From: Polynucleobacter aenigmaticus
Lineage (GTDB): Bacteria > Pseudomonadota > Gammaproteobacteria > Burkholderiales > Burkholderiaceae
Length of the DNA stretch: 64,000 bases
Direction: 5' to 3'
Assembly (NCBI RefSeq): GCF_002206635.1
Contig: NZ_NGUO01000008.1
Span: forward strand, 62,001-126,000
Shown here: piece by piece, positions 34,613 to 43,300 of the stretch
Position numbering within the stretch: position 1 is the first letter of the stretch
Layout: every line of letters begins with the position of its first letter
Notes under the pieces: model-generated
What the model saw: the letters and a program-made list of their open reading frames with translations, nothing else
Database searches by the model: none
Told to the model about the DNA's origin: nothing
Program-made: the position numbers and the translations under genes

Positions 34613-35620
34613 ATGGCCGAAGGATTTTTATCGCAAGATGAAGCGGATGCCCTTTTAAAGGGTTTGGATGGTGATCAAGATGAATCCACCTCTTCACAGT
34701 ACACAGATCAAGGAATTCGCTCGTATAACCTAGCAACACAAGAGCGCATTGTGCGGGGGCGGATGCCCACGCTGGAGATTATCAATGAACGTTTTGCACG
34801 TTTATTTCGAATTGGATTATTTAATTTTTTAAGGCGCACTGCCGAGGTATCGGTTGGGCCCTTGCGCACATGTAAGTACAGCGAATTCGTGCGTAATTTA
34901 GTGGTGCCAGCTAATCTCAATTTGGTTCAATTAAAGCCATTACGTGGAACTAGCTTATTCGTTTTTGATCCTAGCTTAGTGTTTTTAATTGTTGACAATA
35001 TGTTTGGGGGGGATGGGCGTTTTCATTCGCGTGTCGAGGGGAGGGACTTTACTCTCACAGAGCAACGCATTATTCAGCGCACTCTCGAGATTTTATTTGA
35101 TGCCTACTCTCAATCCTGGGAGCCTGTGTATCCAATAGAATTTGAATACATTCGCTCAGAAATGAATACCCAGTTTGCCAATATTGCCACGCCAAATGAG
35201 GTAGTCGTTGCTACAACATTTACCGTTGAGTTGGGAGGTGTGAGCGGTGAAATCCATGTTTGCATGCCTTACGCCACGATTGAGCCTATCCGGGACTTGC
35301 TGACCTCTCCACTGCAAGGGGAAGCCCTTGGTGTCGATAAGCGTTGGGTCAGACTCATGACCCAACAAATCCAAAGTGCTGAAGTCGAGTTAGTGGCAAA
35401 CCTGAGCTCCAAGACAGTAACTTTAGAAGATATTTTGGCGATGGAAGTGGGCGATATGATTCCCCTGTCTATTGCCCAAGAGGTAGAGGTAAAGGTCGAT
35501 AGCGTACCAGTCCTGTCTTGTCGATATGGAACCTTCAATGGGCAGTACGCCTTGAGAGTGGATAAATTTTTGAAATCGAATTCGAGTGAGTACATTAAGG
35601 GAGAAAAAAATGGCGAATGA
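34613..35620 (+). CDS. fliM: Flagellar motor switch protein FliM
   Basis: FliM binds CheY-P and forms the C ring with FliG and FliN. The 335-residue protein begins with the CheY-binding motif variant MAEGFLSQDEADALLKG, has the middle domain (LKPLRGTSLFVFDPSLVFLI, then the GGDG FliG-contact motif) and a C-terminal SpoA domain (about 255-325). Normal length. It overlaps fliN by 11 bp. Confidence 0.97.
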   Translation: MAEGFLSQDEADALLKGLDGDQDESTSSQYTDQGIRSYNLATQERIVRGRMPTLEIINERFARLFRIGLFNFLRRTAEVSVGPLRTCKYSEFVRNLVVPANLNLVQLKPLRGTSLFVFDPSLVFLIVDNMFGGDGRFHSRVEGRDFTLTEQRIIQRTLEILFDAYSQSWEPVYPIEFEYIRSEMNTQFANIATPNEVVVATTFTVELGGVSGEIHVCMPYATIEPIRDLLTSPLQGEALGVDKRWVRLMTQQIQSAEVELVANLSSKTVTLEDILAMEVGDMIPLSIAQEVEVKVDSVPVLSCRYGTFNGQYALRVDKFLKSNSSEYIKGEKNGE

Positions 35621-36044
35621 GACTGATCCAATTGAAGAAAAAAAAGAAACGATTGGCGAAGAGGATTGGGGTGCCGCCATGAATGAGCAAATGGAGTCTG
35701 AAGGTAGCGCTGTCGGTGAAGCGCAAAAAACACCAGAAGTATTTAATGAATTTGTTGGCAACAATAAAGCGAGTAAACCGACGAATGATATTGAGTTCAT
35801 TCTAGATATTCCAGTACAACTTACTGTTGAGCTAGGTCGCACCAAAATTGCCATCAAAAATCTCCTGCAATTGGCACAGGGTTCAGTTGTTGAGTTGGAT
35901 GGTATGGCTGGAGAGCCTATGGATGTTTTAGTCAATGGCTGCATCGTTGCTCAAGGCGAGGTTGTAGTGGTTAATGAAAAGTTTGGTATACGCCTAACAG
36001 ACATCATTACGCCTTCAGAACGCATTCGAAAACTCAATAAGTAA
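35610..36044 (+). CDS. fliN: Flagellar motor switch protein FliN
   Basis: C-ring component with one SpoA domain. The 144-residue protein has an acidic N-terminal extension and the conserved C-terminal core (DIPVQLTVELGRTKIAIKN, then LAQGSVVELD and VLVNGCIVAQGEVVVVNEKF). The ATG at 35610 is chosen because AGGGAG lies eight bases upstream; a GTG eight codons earlier is less likely. Confidence 0.97.
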   Translation: MANETDPIEEKKETIGEEDWGAAMNEQMESEGSAVGEAQKTPEVFNEFVGNNKASKPTNDIEFILDIPVQLTVELGRTKIAIKNLLQLAQGSVVELDGMAGEPMDVLVNGCIVAQGEVVVVNEKFGIRLTDIITPSERIRKLNK

Positions 36045-36052
36045 TCAATCAA

Positions 36053-36571
36053 ATGAGCTATTTTTCTATAAATAGGGGTACGAGCTTTTTATTGGCCTCT
36101 ATCGCGATGGTGCCAGGCGCGTCGTTTGCTCAAGCCACTAAAGTTCCTGTGAGTGATGGCAGCCCCCTTAAGGTGCTGTTTGGTTTACTGGTGGTACTTG
36201 CCACGATTGCTGCGTTAGCTTGGGTAATGAAAAAGATGGGCCATACCAAGTTAGGCGGCCAATCGGTTGCCCGAATTGTTGGTGGGGTAAGTGTGGGTTC
36301 TCGTGAGCGTGTTGTGGTTGTTGAGATAGCCGGGCGCTGGATTGTGCTTGGCGTAGCGTCTGGACGTGTCAACGGTATAGCGAATTTGGATATTCCAAGT
36401 CGTTTTCCAGAATTGGAAGGAGGGCGTCAATCGCAAGCAGATGACTCTACCGACTTCAAGAAAAACTTAAGCCAATATGAATATAAAGAGGGAGATGAGT
36501 CTAGTGCGCTAGCAAACCCAGCGCTCACCTCATTGCTTAAAAAAAATATTAAAAAAAAATTGAGAAATTGA
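36053..36571 (+). CDS. fliO: Flagellar protein FliO
   Basis: FliO is a small membrane protein that assists assembly of the FliPQR export gate. The 172-residue protein has an N-terminal signal-like segment, a membrane helix (about 41-61, VLFGLLVVLATIAALAWVM) and the VGSRERVVVVEIAGRWIVLGV motif of the family near residues 81-101, partitioned by turns. It sits in the usual order between fliN and fliP. Confidence 0.92.
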   Translation: MSYFSINRGTSFLLASIAMVPGASFAQATKVPVSDGSPLKVLFGLLVVLATIAALAWVMKKMGHTKLGGQSVARIVGGVSVGSRERVVVVEIAGRWIVLGVASGRVNGIANLDIPSRFPELEGGRQSQADDSTDFKKNLSQYEYKEGDESSALANPALTSLLKKNIKKKLRN

Positions 36572-36600
36572 ATGAAGACTTTGGCTTTTAGGGGAAATAA

Positions 36601-37365
36601 ATGCAGCTAAAAAATAGCAATTGGACTGTATTGGGTATAACAGCTGCACTAGCATTACTCGCTTTTCCTGCTATTGCTGCGGATAGTGCTGCTTTAAGCT
36701 TCATTTCTAGTAAGGCGACTGCCGGCGGCGGTCAAAACTACAGTTTGAGTTTGCAGACATTAATCCTGCTGACTTCACTCTCATTTTTACCAGCCGTTTT
36801 GTTGATGATGACCAGCTTTACTCGAATCATCATTGTGCTATCTCTATTACGTCAGGCCATTGGGGCACAGTCCTCACCTCCGAATCAGGTGCTCTTAGGG
36901 CTAGCCTTATTCCTCACTTTTTTTGTGATGGGACCTGTATTTGACCGTATTTATGCAGACGCTTATCAGCCCTTAAGTGAAAACAAAATCACAATGCAGC
37001 AAGCGCTTGAAAAAGGGGCTGTACCTTTGAAGGAATTCATGCTCAAGCAAACCCGAGAAGCTGACCTCGCTTTGTTTGTCAACATGTCGGGCAATAGCAC
37101 TAAGCTAGACAAGCCGGAGGATGTGCCTATGGCTGTTTTGGTCCCAAGTTTCATGACCAGTGAGCTGAAAACTGCCTTTCAGATTGGATTTAGCATCTTC
37201 ATCCCATTTTTAATTGTGGATATGGTTGTTGCGAGCGTCTTGATGGCAATGGGCATGATGATGGTGTCGCCCTCGATTGTTTCCCTGCCATTTAAATTAA
37301 TGCTCTTTGTATTGGTTGATGGCTGGCAGCTATTGCTTGGCTCATTAGCCTCGAGCTTTGCTTAG
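36601..37365 (+). CDS. fliP: Flagellar export gate protein FliP
   Basis: Core of the export gate. The 254-residue protein has a cleavable signal peptide (to about residue 22, IAA), then four membrane helices. The [20 protein letters not shown] and [17 protein letters not shown] segments are diagnostic of FliP. Normal length and order. Confidence 0.97.
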   Translation: MQLKNSNWTVLGITAALALLAFPAIAADSAALSFISSKATAGGGQNYSLSLQTLILLTSLSFLPAVLLMMTSFTRIIIVLSLLRQAIGAQSSPPNQVLLGLALFLTFFVMGPVFDRIYADAYQPLSENKITMQQALEKGAVPLKEFMLKQTREADLALFVNMSGNSTKLDKPEDVPMAVLVPSFMTSELKTAFQIGFSIFIPFLIVDMVVASVLMAMGMMMVSPSIVSLPFKLMLFVLVDGWQLLLGSLASSFA

Positions 37366-37377
37366 GTTCAGTAGAGC

Positions 37378-37647
37378 ATGAGTCCGGAATCCGTTATGAA
37401 TATCGGCCGTTCTGCCATGGAAACTACCTTGATGGTGGCAGGACCTCTGTTGCTTGTTGCATTAGTAGTGGGATTGGTGATCAGTATTTTTCAGGCGGCC
37501 ACCCAAATTAACGAAGCTACTTTGTCGTTTATCCCTAAGCTCTTGGGAATCATGCTCACCTTATTATTGGCCGGTCCCTGGATGCTCTCTGTCTTAGTAG
37601 ATTACATGCGCCAGATGCTGAGCAATTTTTCTGTATTGATGGGATAG
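37378..37647 (+). CDS. fliQ: Flagellar export gate protein FliQ
   Basis: An 89-residue protein with two membrane helices (about 16-38 and 53-73) separated by ISIFQAATQINEATLSFIPK, the FliQ signature. It lies 12 bp after fliP, and fliR follows. Confidence 0.97.
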   Translation: MSPESVMNIGRSAMETTLMVAGPLLLVALVVGLVISIFQAATQINEATLSFIPKLLGIMLTLLLAGPWMLSVLVDYMRQMLSNFSVLMG

Positions 37648-37671
37648 GGCGGACAAGCTAGATCATTACTC

Positions 37672-38448
37672 ATGATTGATATCAATACCGATTTACTCCA
37701 AGCATGGGTTACGGGTTTATTAATTCCATTAACCAGAATATTGGCATTTATTAGTATTGCGCCATTCTTTGGGAATAAATCTATTTCTTTGCCCATGAAG
37801 GTGGCTATGGGGTTTATGTTGGCTGTTGCAATTGCTCCCGCGATTCCAGGTATGCCAACTGTCGACTTGCTTTCACTGCAAGGCGTTCTCACCATTACCC
37901 AACAAATGATTATAGGGTTGGCAATGGGGTTGATGGTGCAGATCATTTTTACCGCTATAGAGATGGCTGGTCAAATTAGTGGATTGACTATGGGGTTTGG
38001 ATTTGCCACCTTTTTTGATCATCAGTCACAGGGCAGTACTGCCGTCATTAGCCAGTTTCTTAATGTATTGGCGATGCTGGTATTTCTGAGTATGGATGGT
38101 CACCTCATGATGATTTCAGCCTTGTTAGAGAGCTTTTATTCTTTCCCGGTCTCCGATATTCCGGGCAGTATTGATGGCATGCGCATTGCCTTATGGGGTG
38201 AAAATATTTTTAGCATTGGCTTGCAGTTAGCGCTGCCTGTAGTTGCCACGCTGTTAATCACTAATATGGCGCTAGGAGTGTTAACTCGCTCGGCACCCCA
38301 GCTCAATATCTTTGGCATTGGTTTTCCGCTGACGCTCTGCGTGGGATTTATCGTGATTGCCTTGATGCTTCCCTCTATGGCCTTGCCTTACAGCTACTTT
38401 ATTGAAAAGGGTATTACGGCCAGCAAGTCAGTACTGAAGTTAAGGTAA
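37672..38448 (+). CDS. fliR: Flagellar export gate protein FliR
   Basis: A 258-residue protein with six hydrophobic segments. LTRILAFISIAPFFGNKSI and GQISGLTMGFGFATFFD are typical FliR segments. It ends the fliLMNOPQR run; a weak bidirectional terminator follows before the convergent fliS gene. Confidence 0.96.
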   Translation: MIDINTDLLQAWVTGLLIPLTRILAFISIAPFFGNKSISLPMKVAMGFMLAVAIAPAIPGMPTVDLLSLQGVLTITQQMIIGLAMGLMVQIIFTAIEMAGQISGLTMGFGFATFFDHQSQGSTAVISQFLNVLAMLVFLSMDGHLMMISALLESFYSFPVSDIPGSIDGMRIALWGENIFSIGLQLALPVVATLLITNMALGVLTRSAPQLNIFGIGFPLTLCVGFIVIALMLPSMALPYSYFIEKGITASKSVLKLR

Positions 38449-38520
38449 TTTATTAATTTGCGATCCCGAAAAGCAAGATCAAGGCAAAAGGTCAAGCCGA
38501 TTAAGCAATCACTACATCAA

Positions 38521-38547
38521 AAAAAGTTGGTTTATGCTCAGCTTTTT
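38521..38547. terminator. Possible bidirectional terminator between fliR and fliS
   Basis: AAAAAGTTG / CAGCTTTTT pair with one G-T over a 9-base loop, giving A- and T-rich flanks on both strands. It lies between convergent genes. The stem is weak, so confidence is modest. Confidence 0.4.
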
Positions 38548-38619
38548 CTACACACCCATTACTACCTGAAAGTATCGGAACAGAATTAAGGCCGCTTGTG
38601 TAGCGACATCTTTTTGGTA

Positions 38620-38991
38620 TTAAGCGACTGCTTCGGCCTTCTTATAGTAGGGCTGAGTGATGGTTTCAATCGAGGCAATCACAATGGTTAAGAAATCCAT
38701 ATTTTTAGTCTGAATGGCCCCATTGAGAATCTGAATATTGGTGCTGTAGATATTTTTTAGCATAGTGCGATGTTGAGAGTTTAATTTCTCATTGAGGTTC
38801 TCTTGAACCCATTGCAAACCCTCGCAAACCTCAAGTAATTTTTTATGCGTCACAACTGCATCAAATTCACCACCTTGAATTCGCTTTAGAATGATCACAA
38901 CCGATTCAAACCAGCGTTGCTCAAAGCTAGCTCCAGACAGGTTATCGTCAATGCTAACGTAGGATTTGAGAGCGTTTTGAGTTCCAAACAT
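38620..38991 (-). CDS. fliS: FliS-like flagellin export chaperone
   Basis: FliS binds the flagellin C-terminus and prevents early polymerisation. The 123-residue helical protein begins MFGTQNALKSYVSID, close to the FliS start, but the usual PHKLI segment is replaced by SFEQRWFESVV and overall similarity is low. The adjacent flagellin genes and the AAGGAAG ribosome binding site support the call. The divergence may match the divergent flagellins. Confidence 0.75.
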   Translation of the reverse strand: MFGTQNALKSYVSIDDNLSGASFEQRWFESVVIILKRIQGGEFDAVVTHKKLLEVCEGLQWVQENLNEKLNSQHRTMLKNIYSTNIQILNGAIQTKNMDFLTIVIASIETITQPYYKKAEAVA

Positions 38992-39074
38992 AGTGCTTCC
39001 TTAGGTATCGAGGGAATGAAAAAAAACTTGTATAGATCTATGCTATTCCTAGGTCACAATTTTCAATCCATAAA

Positions 39075-39099
39075 AAAAGCCGGGATATACCCAGCTTTT
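39075..39099 (-). terminator. Terminator of flagellin gene 1
   Basis: On the minus strand a 10-bp stem (AAAAGCTGGG / CCCGGCTTTT, one T-G) with loop TATAT is followed by T7. It is a near copy of the terminator after flagellin gene 2, differing in the stem by one base. Confidence 0.85.
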
Positions 39100-39126
39100 C
39101 TCTAAGACGGAAAAATTAACCGACAA

Positions 39127-39900
39127 TCAGCGGAAGATAGTTTGCACGGCAGCAGCAGCTGTATTCATCTGGCTAACCAAGTAGTAGTCAATGGACTGTT
39201 GGTTATTCAATTGTTGTAATTCAGCTTGCATTGCTGTTTGATCTACGTTTTGAATAGAATCAATGGTGTTTTGCAGGTTAGTACCCAATGCAGCTGCATT
39301 TGTACCTTGAGCGTTCAATGTTGCAAGTGAAGCGTTAACACCAGATTGACCTGTGGAAATAGCGTCAAGAGCAAGTTTAACGGCGGCGATGGCAGCAGTA
39401 GCGCCTGTGGATACGTCCTCTCCGGTTACATCAAGAGCTGTTACAACTGTGGCAGCAATCGTAGTTGTATTTGAGGATACAGGACCTGTTTGTACTGTCA
39501 TAGCGGCAAATACATCAATATTATTTAACATGGTATTTATGGATATTGCATTCACTTGGCTAGCCAGAGAGCTAAAAGTCGCTTGCAATGCAGTTTTATC
39601 TGAAGCTTGCAAACCAGCATTGCTTGCTTGAGTAGCAATTTGACTCATTTGTTGCAAGAGGTTAGCCATTGAGTTCAGTGCTGTGTTGGCAACATCTAAA
39701 GTATTCGAAGCTTGACCAATGTTTTGGCCAGCCTGCGTGTAACCTGTTACTTGGGTTGTCAAACGGGTTACTTGGCCACTTTCAGCTGAGTTCAAATTCT
39801 TTTTGCCGGTAGCTAATTGGTTTTGTACATCAGCAATTTTTGACTGGACGTCATTGATGCTGCTTGAAAGTGTTGATGCTAATGCTGTAATTGCGCTCAT
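39127..39900 (-). CDS. fliC: Flagellin 1
   Basis: A short 257-residue flagellin. The N-terminal D0/D1 region (about 1-130) has ALASTLSSSINDVQSKIADV, QLATGKKNLNSAESGQVTRL and NTALNSMANLLQQMSQIATQ. The C-terminal D1/D0 region (about 200-257) ends AAAAVQTIFR. The central variable part is only about 50 residues, so surface domains D2/D3 are nearly absent. Lengths of 270-500 residues are usual, so this is a minimal flagellin. GAGGAAC precedes the start. No sigma-28 site of its own was seen; it may be read from the flagellin 2 promoter or from an undetected one. Confidence 0.9.
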   Translation of the reverse strand: MSAITALASTLSSSINDVQSKIADVQNQLATGKKNLNSAESGQVTRLTTQVTGYTQAGQNIGQASNTLDVANTALNSMANLLQQMSQIATQASNAGLQASDKTALQATFSSLASQVNAISINTMLNNIDVFAAMTVQTGPVSSNTTTIAATVVTALDVTGEDVSTGATAAIAAVKLALDAISTGQSGVNASLATLNAQGTNAAALGTNLQNTIDSIQNVDQTAMQAELQQLNNQQSIDYYLVSQMNTAAAAVQTIFR

Positions 39901-39987
39901 GATAGTTCCTCTATAGGTAAATATTAAGCAGTCAATTTCAGACTGCGAAACCTATTTTGATGTTAGAAACTCTATTTCAATCCATAA

Positions 39988-40014
39988 AAAAAGCCGGGAT
40001 ATACCCGGCTTTTT
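39988..40014 (-). terminator. Terminator of flagellin gene 2
   Basis: A perfect 11-bp stem (AAAAAGCCGGG / CCCGGCTTTTT) with loop ATATA/TATAT and A/T flanks. It lies 28 bp after the stop of flagellin 2 and would separate it from flagellin 1 unless read-through occurs. Confidence 0.92.
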
Positions 40015-40042
40015 TAGCCTACATTACTTAACTGTTTAGGGA

Positions 40043-40822
40043 TTAACGGAAAATCGTCAAAACTGCAGCTGCAGCCGTATTCATCTGGCTAATCAAGTAG
40101 TAGTCAATAGACTGTTGATTATTCAATTGTTGTAACTCGGCTTGCATTGCTGTTTGATCAATATCTTGAATAGAGTCAATCGTTTTTTGCAAGTTACTAC
40201 CCAATGCAGCTGCATTTGTACCCTGAGCGTTCAATGTTGCAAGTGAAGCGTTAACACCAGATTGACCTGTGGAAATGGCGTCAAGAGCAAGCTTAACGAA
40301 GGCGATGGCAGCAGTAGCGCCCGCAGTAGTGGCTACGGTCTGTGCGGTTGCATCAAGAGCTGTTACATCTGTGGCAGCAATCGTAGTTGTATTTGTGGAT
40401 ACAGGACCTGTTTGTACTGTCATAGCGGCAAATACATCGGCGCCATTTAGCTCGGTTGCAGTGGAAAGGCTCTCCACTTGCGTCGCTAATGAGCTAAAAG
40501 TCGCTTGCAATGCAGTTTTATCTGAAGCTTGCAAACCAGCATTGCTTGCTTGAGTAGCAATTTGACTCATTTGTTGCAAGAGGTTAGCCATTGAGTTCAG
40601 TGCTGTGTTGGCAACATCTAAAGTATTTGAAGCTTGACCAATATTTTGGCCAGCCTGCGCGTAACCTGTTACTTGGGTTGACAAACGTGTTACTTGACCA
40701 CTTTCAGCTGAGTTCAAATTCTTTTTGCCGGTAGCCAATTGGTTTTGTACATCAGCAATTTTTGACTGGACGTCATTGATGCCGCTTGAAAGTGTTGATG
40801 CTAATGCTGTAATTGCGCTCAT
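40043..40822 (-). CDS. fliC: Flagellin 2
   Basis: A 259-residue flagellin, almost identical to flagellin 1 over the first 115 and last 60 residues; the differences cluster in residues 115-185 (for example SLSTATELNGADVFAA against ISINTMLNNIDVFAA). This is the surface-exposed central part. It has AAGGAAC as ribosome binding site and a clear FliA promoter about 200 bp upstream, so it is probably the main filament subunit. Tandem duplication with flagellin 1 includes the terminators. Confidence 0.92.
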   Translation of the reverse strand: MSAITALASTLSSGINDVQSKIADVQNQLATGKKNLNSAESGQVTRLSTQVTGYAQAGQNIGQASNTLDVANTALNSMANLLQQMSQIATQASNAGLQASDKTALQATFSSLATQVESLSTATELNGADVFAAMTVQTGPVSTNTTTIAATDVTALDATAQTVATTAGATAAIAFVKLALDAISTGQSGVNASLATLNAQGTNAAALGSNLQKTIDSIQDIDQTAMQAELQQLNNQQSIDYYLISQMNTAAAAVLTIFR

Positions 40823-41133
40823 GATAGTTCCTTAAGTTTAAGTAAAGCAAACCACTATTGGTCTGCAATAAAAATAAAGCATGGTCATACCCAATGTATA
40901 AACATACCAACCTACTACAAGGACATCAGTGCGTGATACGTAGACCACATCAACAGTGCCATTTGCCAGTCTTACGACTAACTTGTTTCTAACTTCTAGT
41001 GAAGTTAAGTTCTATATACTCTTTATCGGCGGTGCTCTTAAGAACTTTAGGGTTCATTTGAATATTTATTAGATCTTTCACAACTTTTTTCTTTTTTAAG
41101 ATTTAAGGAGAAAGATTTCGAATGATTGTCCAC
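40823..41133 (-). other. Flagellin 2 leader region
   Basis: About 310 bp with no gene. It holds the FliA promoter (41023-41049) and then roughly 190 bp of untranslated leader, long for a flagellin mRNA. The leader has no obvious strong hairpin. Confidence 0.6.
41023..41049 (-). promoter_or_regulatory. Sigma-28 (FliA) promoter of flagellin 2
   Basis: On the minus strand TAAAGTTC, 11 bases, GCCGATAA: 15 of 16 positions match the consensus, with exact spacing and a perfect -10. It drives the flagellin 2 gene. Confidence 0.93.
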
Positions 41134-41907
41134 TTACCCCAGCTTGCTAAGTAGGGTGTAGACCTCTAGCTTATTGTTTAGCATCTGCAGTTGTGATTGC
41201 AGTGCAGGCTTATCTAGATTTTGCAATATGGTAAGTTGCTTTTGTGAGCTAGTGGCCATGTTATTAATGCTATCTGCCTTAGCGTTCAACTTATTGACGC
41301 TCGATCTAAGCATCATCTGGCCATTGCTAACGGTAGCAATGGCGCTAGAAATAGATGCTACCGCCATATTCGCATCAGAAACAGATTCGAGTCTAATTCC
41401 CCCCAAAGCGCCCATAGTGATCATTCCATAAATATTTACTGGCTGTATATGGGTGCGAGAGCTGGGGGTATTATCAGAACCCGTTTTGACATTGACGCCA
41501 GCAGTTCCGCTCAACAGGTTTGAGCCATTGACGCCAGCCGATGTAGCTATTTTTCCTATCTCAGTCACTAGCTTTTGGAAGCGATTATTTAAATAAATCG
41601 CATCTAAATTTGAAAGGCTTGGATTGGTAGCTTGATTGGCTAACATCTGCATTTGCCTGAGTAAACTCTCAATTGAGGTTAAGCCCTTTTGAGCACTTTT
41701 AATAACGCCTTGGGCGTTTGTAATGCTTTGAAGTGTTGCCGTTTGAGTAGTGGCGTTATTAGATAGGCGAGTAATTGTGCTTTGATCGCTTGGGCTAATA
41801 ATCTTTTTGCCGGTATTTAATTGTGTTTGAACGAGGTTGATTTTCGACTGAGTATCTGTCAAATAGCTTGAATAGATAGAAAAAGAGAAGTTATTGAAAG
41901 TGCGCAT
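41134..41907 (-). CDS. Divergent flagellin / FlgL-like protein
   Basis: A 257-residue protein with a flagellin-type N-terminal coiled region (LVQTQLNTGKKIISPSDQST, then LTSIESLLRQMQMLANQATN) and a C-terminal helix (LQSQLQMLNNKLEVYTLLSK) that lacks the terminal hydrophobic end of the two flagellins. TGKKIISPSDQ is closer to hook-filament junction protein FlgL (TGKRILTPSDD) than to the flagellins. It is shorter than typical FlgL. It follows flgM by 30 bp, so it is probably in the flgA-flgM transcript. It may be a minor filament, junction or anchoring subunit. Confidence 0.65.
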   Translation of the reverse strand: MRTFNNFSFSIYSSYLTDTQSKINLVQTQLNTGKKIISPSDQSTITRLSNNATTQTATLQSITNAQGVIKSAQKGLTSIESLLRQMQMLANQATNPSLSNLDAIYLNNRFQKLVTEIGKIATSAGVNGSNLLSGTAGVNVKTGSDNTPSSRTHIQPVNIYGMITMGALGGIRLESVSDANMAVASISSAIATVSNGQMMLRSSVNKLNAKADSINNMATSSQKQLTILQNLDKPALQSQLQMLNNKLEVYTLLSKLG

Positions 41908-41937
41908 TCATCCTATCCTTTTCTATTGATGACCTAT

Positions 41938-42246
41938 TTAGGGCTTAAGTAAGCCAACTGCATTTGCAATCAGGCCATCTGCAACTTTGGCTGTATCGAC
42001 AGTAAAGCTGCCGTCTTGAATCGCCATCTTGATTGAATCAACTTTTGTAGCATCAAATGCTGGGCTAGCTGCAATAGCGGATTCCAGGGCTTTTAATGAG
42101 TCCGATTTGCTTATGGCAGTCTGGCTGACAGCAGAATTTTTTGTATCAGCTTTAGTAGTAGGGGCTGAATTTGCGTTATTCGTTACTGCATCAGTTTTAT
42201 CGATGCCAGCATTCATAATACTTTTTAGGGAGTTATTGATATTCAT
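41938..42246 (-). CDS. flgM: Anti-sigma-28 factor FlgM
   Basis: FlgM binds and blocks FliA until it is exported through the finished hook. The 102-residue protein is small, low in aromatic residues, with a disordered N-terminal half and a C-terminal helical region (ALESAIAASPAFDATKVDSI, then MAIQDGSFTVDTAKVADGLI) that matches the sigma-binding domain. Position downstream of flgA is usual. It is followed by the divergent flagellin-like gene instead of flgN. Confidence 0.9.
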   Translation of the reverse strand: MNINNSLKSIMNAGIDKTDAVTNNANSAPTTKADTKNSAVSQTAISKSDSLKALESAIAASPAFDATKVDSIKMAIQDGSFTVDTAKVADGLIANAVGLLKP

Positions 42247-42358
42247 AAGGTTCGCTTTGCGTGATGGTCGATTACCTATCCTTTAACGGTATGGATATGG
42301 AATTCTTTAATGGCTAATTCGTATCTACGCTCTAAGTCCCTGTTTTCAATGTATAAAT

Positions 42359-43120
42359 CTATTTTGAATTGACAATCACTTGCCCGCTAGCATTGGCCGT
42401 GCCGGTAATGACTTGTCCGCTTACCATTCTGACTTGGACTGCTTGGTCCTCTGTGGCTGAGCTTAAAGCTTGACCTTCAGTGCTAATACTAAAGCCCTGG
42501 CCAATGCTCAGAACTCTCACGGTCTGATTTTGCTGGACTACAGACTGTAATTTAATCATATCTTGCCTAATGACCGACCCAGCAGCAAGAGACATCTTGA
42601 CGCTTTTACCAATGACTTGAGCCGGGTTGGTAAAGATGCCGGCGGGCAGAATAGTTAAATCACCTTTTTGCATCTGCAAGTCATTGTTTTTTAATACTTG
42701 GCCCTGAGCAAGTGGTGCTGCAGCAACACTATATTCTGCGTAAATACTGACATTGGCTTGAATGTAAATGGTCCAGGCGCTAGGGGCGCTACAACGAATT
42801 CCTACCGAGGTTTTCCCCCAGGCACGACTACCAACCGGAAAAAAGGCCTCTGGGGCAGGGCAAAAGTTGAGTCTGAGGTTGGGGTCAATGGGGGTTGTGC
42901 TCACCTCGACCTTACCCGGAGATCCCGCACTCTGAGTCATTAAGAATTCTTTTACTTTTTGATTGAGAGCCCCTAAGTCTTGTTGGACCTCCTGAGTAGC
43001 CTGCCCAGCGGATGCTTCTACTTTGGATTGTGCCTGGGCATTAGAAAGAAGAGTAGTCATGCCGGCTAGCAAATACACGGTTAGCAAATGGAGCGGGGTG
43101 GACTTCAGGTGGCGGTTCAT
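42359..43120 (-). CDS. flgA: Flagellar P-ring chaperone FlgA
   Basis: FlgA is a periplasmic chaperone for assembly of the FlgI P ring. The 253-residue protein has a signal peptide to about residue 31 and the C-terminal SAF domain (VLKNNDLQMQKGDLTILPAG, then VIGKSVKMSLAAGSVIRQDM). It is divergent from flgB. FlgM follows after about 110 bp. Confidence 0.95.
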   Translation of the reverse strand: MNRHLKSTPLHLLTVYLLAGMTTLLSNAQAQSKVEASAGQATQEVQQDLGALNQKVKEFLMTQSAGSPGKVEVSTTPIDPNLRLNFCPAPEAFFPVGSRAWGKTSVGIRCSAPSAWTIYIQANVSIYAEYSVAAAPLAQGQVLKNNDLQMQKGDLTILPAGIFTNPAQVIGKSVKMSLAAGSVIRQDMIKLQSVVQQNQTVRVLSIGQGFSISTEGQALSSATEDQAVQVRMVSGQVITGTANASGQVIVNSK

Positions 43121-43253
43121 ATGAAGATTTTACGAACGCCCTATGGGATCAATAGGCAAATTAGCCCAGCAATTCCCTCTTTAATCCTCAGATTGCCATA
43201 AGCGCATACCTTATACATTACTTCACATAGAAGTAAGCGCGCTCATGAACTCT

Positions 43254-43280
43254 TTATCGGTAGTAAATAGGTTTTCTTTA
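43254..43280 (-). promoter_or_regulatory. Possible sigma-28 promoter of flgA-flgM
   Basis: On the minus strand TAAAGAAA, 11 bases, ACCGATAA. The TAAAG core and 7 of 8 bases of the -10 match; the right side of the -35 does not. The surrounding CTCTTTATCGG is shared with the flagellin 2 promoter. It would place flgM under its own target, a known feedback arrangement. Confidence 0.5.
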
Positions 43281-43300
43281 GATCTAAAGGAAAAAAATGT

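Noticed and set aside
35423-35944. Long minus-strand frame across fliM/fliN
   Set aside because: fliM and fliN on the plus strand are certain by motifs; the antisense frame has no family resemblance.
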